This document shows, piece after piece, positions 57,481-64,000 of a stretch of 64,000 nt of DNA (position 1 is the first letter of the stretch; each line of letters opens with the position of its first letter). The DNA comes from Brachypodium distachyon (Eukaryota; Streptophyta; Magnoliopsida; Poales; Poaceae): contig NC_016131.3 in the NCBI RefSeq assembly GCF_000005505.3, forward strand, positions 60,187,355-60,251,354, given 5' to 3'. The notes below the pieces were generated by a model. It was not told the origin of the DNA. It saw only the letters and a list, made by a program, of their open reading frames with translations, and ran no database searches. A program made the position numbers and the translations under genes.

Positions 57481-59822
57481 GTCCTTTTGTCTTGGTTTGG
57501 TCAATCTGATCTAGTATATTTTTCACGCTTTTACATGCATATGTTGTTTCTTCCATAAAAGGAAAAGTCTTTTGTTGCAGTCCTTTCTAAACTACAAAGA
57601 TGCAATTTGGCATTGAATAATGTGGTGGTCGATTTGGTACATATTTTACATTTCCTCACCGAGCTCCCTGCAAATGATTCAATGAATGTATATATCAGAC
57701 TGAAATCAACGTGGATTCTGTTCAAGTCATATACAATATCAGCATGGCCAGTGGCCAATAACAATCAGATCCCTGATGCCACGCGTTGCCGCGCACGTCA
57801 GTATCGAGAATAGAATGATTTGAACAACATAATTGTTTTTATGCACGAAGAATGAAAATTACAGTTGCCTTAAATAAATCTTTTAATATTGTAAGTAACA
57901 TTTAAAAAATACTCATTTTTCTTTTGTCGAGCGGAACTTCTTTCAGCCGCTTCAACCCTCCAAACCCAATAGTACGTCTGCTCAATGAAAACATCTAAAA
58001 TTTCACCACCAGAAAAAAGAATTCAATTTATTAATTATTTTTGCAGCAAAGTGCTCACTATAATTGATGGAGATTTCGAAAGTACAGTCAATAGGAAATG
58101 ACCTATACTTCAAAACCTAGGAAGTATAACTTCATACATACATCTTGAAAACTAAATAAGATAAGGGCTAGAAAGGACATACACTAACTTGGGTCTCTTA
58201 GATTGGAATATTAACAACTGAACAACCTGACTATAAAGTAAGACATTCAGTGAATGAACAGCCAAATACCGTCCAAGAAAGAACTATCGAGAACAGATAC
58301 CACACTTGGTTGGACATCTAGCAAAAACATGTGGGATGAGATCTTGAAAGATCACATCAATATCTGCAATTGTTCCGTCTAAAGGACTACAAAACAAAGG
58401 CTATAGGAGAATGACCTATCTCATAAAGGAATACATTGTATTGATAAGCAAATAATAATTTGAGCACAAAACTTGTAATCAATCAGGGGTCATATGTTAC
58501 TATTTCAGATTAAGAAAACAACAGGACACCCAGTTTCCTTTTATGCTAAAACAACTCAAGACTTAGGTTTAAAAAAACCTCAAGCCTCATGTTGAGCGAA
58601 AAGCTGGTATTTACAGGAAAAAAATGCATGAACATTTGTACTACAAAGGCAAGAGCTTCAACTGTAGCGATTTAACTTAGCAAAGACACGATTATTTTCG
58701 TGCGAAACAATTAGAATTTGTTTTGCATCTAACAGCTGCAGGTGTGATATTGGCTTATGTAGAATGTGTTAGCCTTGGATAAAGGATATATTGAGATGTA
58801 CTGTATATAACTACCAAGGCTTCAACGACAAGTTAAGAATATTTTTTTTGAAGGTTCTCGATTACAGTTCAGTTATAGTATCTGAACTCACGCACTAACA
58901 CACGCCACACGACGAGTTAAGAAATTCGATAACAAAGTAGTGTGGCCATATAGAACTGCTAAACATTAATAGAATTTCCATTTTCAACAATTCTTTTCTA
59001 TCTTTCCCCCTTTTCTTATTTGCAGCCATGGATCTGTCAGAGTACTATATTGACAGAAATTTAGGTATACTTTCATATCTACTGGAAGTAACTCTTGTTG
59101 TTCCTTGACAATGCACCTCCAATGTGTTTGCTCTTCAAATTCGACATGATCTGCTAGTTATTTGGCTATCTTGTGCATAAATTTAAATTTCTTTCTAGTA
59201 GAAGTAAAGGACAACCATTTGATATTGCGGAGTGAACCTTTTCCCTTAACTGAAACATCTTGCTGATGTAGATCGATATTTTTTGTCCTGTGTAAATCCC
59301 CTGCACGGATGATCGAAGAAAATATACACGTTAGTTACCATAATCAGGCTTGATTTTAGACACTATTGGAGTATTGGGTTAAGATTTGATTCCTTCCTAC
59401 AAAAATTCCGATTTATTGAATTTTCTGAATAACATCGGGTACGAAATAGAATGTCAACAGTGGAGTTCCAGTAGATATTGACTGCATTTCTTACCCTAAG
59501 GGTAAGGGTCATCATATAGGTAGGGATTAAAAGCTTTTTGTTTAAGCCTCAACATTTGAATATATATGCGACCTTAGTCAGACAATGAGGTTTCCCAGGA
59601 TTGAGGGCACCAAATTCTACTTCAGTGGATTGAACATAGTAGTAGAATCATTTGAACTGTTAAGATAAAGATATCATCATCTGATTCTATTTCCTTGTCT
59701 GATTTGACATAAAAAGCTAATGTAAGAAATAATCATGTCCAAGTCATTTGCATAACCTTGCAGAGGCCTGTACCATGTAGGACAATTACTACTCAAATTA
59801 GAATGATCTTTAATTAAAAATT
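57481..59822. other. Intergenic DNA without recognised features
   Basis: AT-rich, short open frames only. No RNA gene, MITE ends or retroelement motif found. Confidence 0.4.
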
Positions 59823-60800
59823 TCAGGTTTGAAGCAAACCTGCAAGAGGCACAATGCTTAAGGTCCCAATCTTATATATTAAGCTCCTTAGCTGAATGAG
59901 CAAAACTAAAGGTGTTGAATTAGTTTCACAACCCAGAGATCTAGAAGAATTATTAACCAATCCACAAAGATCAAACTTCAAATGAACAAGGTAAATACAT
60001 ACAAACAAACTGAAAAAGAAAAAATAAGAGTGTACACATATAGAAACATGGATTGTAAGGGAAGTAGATATGCCAACACCTTGCTGCATAGGCAGACAGT
60101 TAACAGGTTGATGCAGGAGGGAAGGAGGCGTGGGAGCAGAGGGAAGCAGGGAGTACAGCCTCCCTATGAGCTGTGCGCCGGTGCTTGGGCCTTGGCATTG
60201 TAGCCGACGGTGGCGACGCGCAACATACTGGGTTGAACGTGGATGTGGTCGCAGTTGGTTGGTGGGCTCCGGGATGAGGACCTTGTGGAGGTGCGAGGTT
60301 GCCAATGCTGTTGGTTCCGTCCCCGGCTCCGTCCTAGCTCCATCACACAAAAGCCGCACGCGTGGGAAAAATCTTGTAGCGACCATCAAATCCCTCCGCC
60401 TAAGCCACCATGCGCTGCCTGCCTACTGCGCCTGGCCATCACATGTGAGAGCTAGGGTTGCTGGAGAGGCAAATCAACCATGGCCTGTGTCACTGTGTGA
60501 GAAGAAGAACGGAAGCGAAAGAAATAACGCACCTCCGCTACCATCATTCCATCAATACTGGTCTTCATGGGGGAACACGGGAAGGTCTGGACTCTGGAGT
60601 TGATAGCTTGCTTGGTTGAAGATCGAATTAACTCACTCGCCCACGACGTCGCCCCCTCAGGTCCTCCGTCGATGCGTGCCATATGACTCCCACGAACGGG
60701 CGATTGATTTCTGTCGATCCAGGGTCGGCCCAGGATTTTCGGTTCGATATTTGGTCTGCAGGCGCTGCAGTAATGTGACGCACTGGGCTATGGCTTAATA
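59823..60800. other. Moderately GC-rich unassigned block
   Basis: Open frames overlap on both strands between 59823 and 60800 (longest 188 codons on minus, 157 on plus). None has a recognisable domain or convincing splice structure. It could be a decayed gene start or captured DNA. Confidence 0.3.
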
Positions 60801-60818
60801 GCATTGATAGGATACTCA

Positions 60819-61015
60819 TGTTAACAAGATATGTCTTCTTTTTTAGGAGCCCATCCAAAGGAACCTCAAAGTTAAGCGTGCTTTGTTGAGAGCAATTTGA
60901 GGATGGGTGACCATCTGAGAAATTTTTCTCGAGAGTGCATGAGTGAGCACAAAGTGCGCTGGAAAGACATGTGTTGGTCTGTGGGGCCAGTTTTGAACCT
61001 TAAAGAGCTGACAGG
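60819..61015 (+). mobile_element. 5S rRNA-derived repeat (Cassandra-like LTR fragment)
   Basis: 60845-60940 parallels plant 5S rRNA from about its 35th base: CCCATC, AAGTTAAGCGTGCTT (A-box region), GAGAG, then GGATGGGTGACC (C-box) followed by CTGAGAA. The 5' third of 5S is missing and the 3' part is diverged, so it is not a functional 5S gene. Cassandra TRIM elements carry 5S-like sequence in their LTRs. A TG start at 60819 and continuation TGGTCTGTGGGGCCAGT would fit. No second LTR or target duplication was found. Confidence 0.6.
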
Positions 61016-61375
61016 AGTGACGCCCCAAGAGGGGCAGGTCGCAAGGCCAACGAACGGGGGATGCAGCGAGAGATGGTTCGCGCAGAGAGGTTACTTCGGC
61101 CTAGGCAGCCTACGCGGCCCAATTAACCTGAGGTCTTCGATTTTTTCTTAGGACCTTCATTTTACATTTTTTTCTCGGGGAGCAGCAGCTCCGTAGGACA
61201 GCCACGAACGGACGGTCCGATTTTGCCCACGTGTTAGATCAAATGGTTGAGACTGATGGTGGCCTGAGAGGGCCGGAAGAGGGCTCAGTTTTACTGTCCT
61301 AAATAAATGTATAATTAAAGTGCTATGTGGGGGTCACAGTTTTTCGGGATTGAGATCAGCTCTAGGAGCATTTGT
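61016..61375. other. Intergenic DNA
   Basis: No feature supported. Confidence 0.35.
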
Positions 61376-61728
61376 AGCAGAACCCTTATATAGCTGACTC
61401 GTAAAATAAGTTTAAAGTAGACCAAAAACGTGTTTTAGGCATCACGCGACCACGGACGAAATAGAGCTCATAAACCAGTATAATTTAATTTACAAGTTCG
61501 GCATGAGCTTGGGTGGATTTGACCGGACACTGCAGTGGCAGGCGCGTGGTGGAGGTGGAGAAAATGAGGAGTTGCATCCTTGGGTTGTCAGATCACTAGA
61601 TATAGCATGCACTTGGAAAGTTTTACGGTGACCCTTAAAACTTTTGAAGGTCGTGCTGTTTTAAGGGACCTGTTCGGATCAACTTTTCTGTGAAACCCAA
61701 ATATATGGGGGATCTTTTAGAGATGCTC
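61376..61728. mobile_element. Harbinger-type MITE (353 bp)
   Basis: Left end GAGCATTTGTAGCAGAACCC and the inverse of the right end, GGGGGATCTTTTAGAGATGCTC, are diverged inverted repeats of the same type as 7296-7667. Flanks TAG and TAA fit a 3 bp target with one change. Confidence 0.6.
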
Positions 61729-62000
61729 TAAAACATTTTCCGGAGTTGCAAAGCCTATTGCGTTTTCTAGGATTTCTTAAAAGGAAAATCTTTCTGTTTT
61801 GCTCTACCATTCTTCATGTGCTAAAGCCTACTGCCTTGATGCCTCTCTTTTCTTTGTTCATGCCAGCCCATCTTCTACCCTTTCACATGGCCCAACTCCC
61901 GACCGCGCGGCTTCCTGGGCAAGTTGGGCCCCTCAAAACCGGTGGCCCGTCTTCTACCTTTCATGGTCCTCCTCCCAACCAAGCCAAGCCAACACATGCA

Positions 62001-62680
62001 CGGATTTTATATACAATAATAAACAATAGGAGAAACCCTAGCCGTCGTCTCCGAAGAAACTTCAATCTCCAACGGTTCCCCTCGTCTCTCACGGCCGATC
62101 TGCCCTTAAGAGATGAGGGGAACCACGGATCAACGTCTGACATCAAGTTTTGTTACCTTCTTTTGCTAGGTTTTTGTGTGCTTCTGGGTGGTGTCTTGGA
62201 GATGGAGACGCCGTCGTCTAGAAGATTGGTGTCCTGTCTCCTTCATCATCCTGGTGTAGGCGTTGCAACCTATGCCATGGAGTCAGTGATTCTCACAATA
62301 CGTTTTTTCGGGTTGCTGGTTTTTTTTCTTGTGGATTCATCGACGGAGAAGCAGTTTTACAACTTGTCTTGTAAAGGGTATTACCCCGGTCATGGTGCGT
62401 TCAATGATTTTAGGTTCTCACCGTTTGAGATGGGCGACTCATGCCGCTTTTCAAAACCTCTGAGATTAGTTCAGCTTGTGCAAGCATGGTATTCTGTAAT
62501 TTTGTCAACGAATACGTGGAGAAGTATCAAGATGCGAATGATGGATTAAGAGAAGTTTATTTCGAAGGACTACAATGGAGCTTTTAGTTTTGTTGAGTTT
62601 TTTTGTTATTTGTTTTCGTCGTGTATCGATCTTTGTACTTTGTCGTTTGAATCAATAAAGCCCGTTGCTTAAAAAAAAAA
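62001..62680 (+). mobile_element. Polyadenylated retroposon with target-site duplication (~680 bp)
   Basis: The flanks read AGCCAACACATGCA (61987-62000) and AGCCAACACACGCA (62681-62694), 13 of 14 identical. The right one directly follows a run of A. The insert opens CGGATTTTATATACAATAAT with GAGAAACCCTAGCCGTCGTC, like an mRNA leader. It ends ATCAATAAAGCCCGTTGCTT plus A10, a polyadenylation signal and tail. It is either a processed gene copy or a 5'-truncated LINE. An open frame running through it (to 62549) has no recognisable domain. Confidence 0.72.
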
Positions 62681-62974
62681 AGCCAACACACGCATGCCGC
62701 CACGGGACTGAAGCACCGTTTCTCTCCCGGAGTCCGGACTGAAAACAACAGATTAAAATCCCACGAGCCCCATTATGGCCATTAAACCTCCGCTCCCCTC
62801 CTTACTCACCAAATTGGAACTGGTCTCTTGAATGCCGCGGTGCGGCCCGCCGACATGCAGCTTCCGACCCGGCATAAAACCCCAAAACTGAGCGCGCCAG
62901 TTGGTTCTCCTCGTCCTGGTGTTCGATTATCATTTCTCAATTTATACCCAACGAGCATTTGTGCTAACATTGTA

Positions 62975-63055
62975 AGCGGGATCTCACTTATCTGCTTAAT
63001 TGACTCAAAAAATGACTTAATTTTTTTGAGATTAAACTATAAGTGGGATCCCGCT
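62975..63055. repeat. Short foldback (16 bp arms, ~49 bp loop)
   Basis: Left arm AGCGGGATCTCACTTA, right arm TAAGTGGGATCCCGCT, one mismatch. The loop is also partly complementary (TTAATTGACTCAAAAAA / TTTTTTTGAGATTAA). A third partial copy, ATAAGTGGGATC, occurs at ~63112. Confidence 0.7.
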
Positions 63056-64000
63056 GGAATCCCTACTTTCTATAGGCCGTGACGATGTTGTCTTTCTCAC
63101 CGGTTGTCGGTATAAGTGGGATCGCAATGCCGGTTCAAATCATCCTAAGGAACATTACTAGTACCGCTCTTCAATCGACCAAGCCGACTTACTTGAAGAT
63201 CAACCAATATGGCTGGCCAGTGGCCACACCGTGATAAATTCATGTTGCCACCAAAGCAGGCCACACGCATCAATGACGTCTGCTTCAACTCCAGGAGCTC
63301 TCGTCCACGTCCTAGCTTTAGAAAACTATCCAGAAAATTGTTTTAGGCACCAATTCTATGTTTATGGCTTTCGGAAACTCCAAAACCATTAGATATGTGT
63401 AGGATTTCTGATTGAACATTTTCTATAATGGAATGTAATTTGTAGATTTGTTTCTATTTTCTATGTATAAATAAATCAAGAAAATATATGAAATTGCCTA
63501 ATAATATAAGGAACTTGGAAAAGTTGTGCAATTGAATCGCTCACTTCAAATTAATCAAATGAATGCTAGAACCAGTAACGAATGGTTATACCCTTAAACA
63601 AAATGGAAAAACTAACTCTCTACACTATTTTCTAAATGAATGAACTGTGCCCTAATGAACGAATGTTCGTTGCATAACATAGTCCAACTGTCGCACGACA
63701 TCATGTATGAATGCATATTTGTCTTCAAATTGCACCCTATCTACTTTCAGAAGTAGACGAGTACTAGCAAGAGCCTCGGAGGAGTTTCTGCGAAAGCCGA
63801 CCACCTCGTACTTCCAACATAATGGTAAGCATCCCTTCCATATGGGTTAGTTACTTAGTGCTGATTTCCATGGTGGACATTGCTTAATGAAGACAACACG
63901 ATTCTATCATTAGTATGATTGTTCACGTTTGCTGAAGGGAAACTAGCATATGTAGGTTTAATTATTGTTAATCACTTGTAATCATCTATATATCATGGAT
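63056..64000. other. Intergenic DNA to the window end
   Basis: AT-rich. No gene, RNA or transposon ends recognised. Confidence 0.4.

Noticed and set aside
60845..60940. Functional 5S rRNA gene
   Set aside because: The first third of 5S is missing and the 3' part is diverged; only promoter-region words are kept.
61746..62549. 267-codon plus-strand open frame as a gene
   Set aside because: It starts outside the retroposon and crosses its left target duplication, has no recognisable domain, and is better explained by read-through of the insertion.
1..64000. CRISPR array, operon, riboswitch or phage-like system
   Set aside because: Spliced plant genes and plant transposons throughout. The repeats found are MITEs, LTRs or irregular arrays without spacer structure.

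Overview
This is nuclear DNA from a grass, most likely a Pooideae species and probably Triticeae. The evidence is intron-rich plant genes, many Stowaway MITEs with CTCCCTCCGT-type ends and TA target sites, Tourist/Harbinger MITEs, MULEs, and an 11.4 kb SIRE/Maximus-type Copia retrotransposon. There is no bacterial, organellar or viral gene set, no CRISPR array and no convincing tRNA gene.

Layout. 0-10.5 kb: a tandem pair of serine carboxypeptidase-like (SCPL51-type) genes on the + strand. Only the last three exons of the first copy are in the window; the second copy is complete with 11 exons. The last intron of the complete copy is swollen by a Harbinger MITE and a 2.1 kb MULE with a GC-rich, Pack-MULE-like core. 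13.1-14.3 kb: an intronless J-like/zinc-ribbon protein. 18.2-21.6 kb: a six-exon Arf-related GTPase (ARFRP1/ARLB1 type) on the - strand. 22.5-25.6 kb: a GC-rich stretch, a GAGGTAC-rich repeat field and a hAT element. 25.6-37.0 kb: the Copia element on the - strand, flanked by the exact target duplication AATAG, with broken gag-pol, a long extra ORF after pol, and a 5' LTR that has lost its last ~355 bp. 37-40.7 kb: MITEs, a Gypsy LTR-like segment and GC-rich repeat DNA. 40.7-43.0 kb: an intronless 747-residue DYW-class PPR protein, followed by a ~350 bp tandem duplication. 45-50.8 kb: a SINE with a perfect 17 bp target duplication, several MITEs, and at 50.8 kb a 37-residue OST4 gene that is easily missed. 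51.8-53.5 kb: a six-exon D-type cyclin. 54-64 kb: no convincing gene; LINE remnants, a 5S rRNA-derived (Cassandra-like) sequence, a MITE and a polyadenylated retroposon with target duplications.

The host genes are unrelated housekeeping or regulatory genes that share no pathway: secreted peptidase, J-like protein, Golgi GTPase, organellar RNA-editing PPR, ER glycosylation subunit and G1 cyclin. I found no new multigene system. The most unusual items are transposon biology (the MULE cargo, the Copia extra ORF with several polypurine tracts, the 5S-derived repeat and the target-flanked retroposons), an exact 43 nt copy of a cyclin exon inside a later intron of the same gene, and a possible unannotated small gene at 14.7-16.6 kb. 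All exon boundaries were read by eye from GT/AG signals and reading frame; no alignment or search was run.
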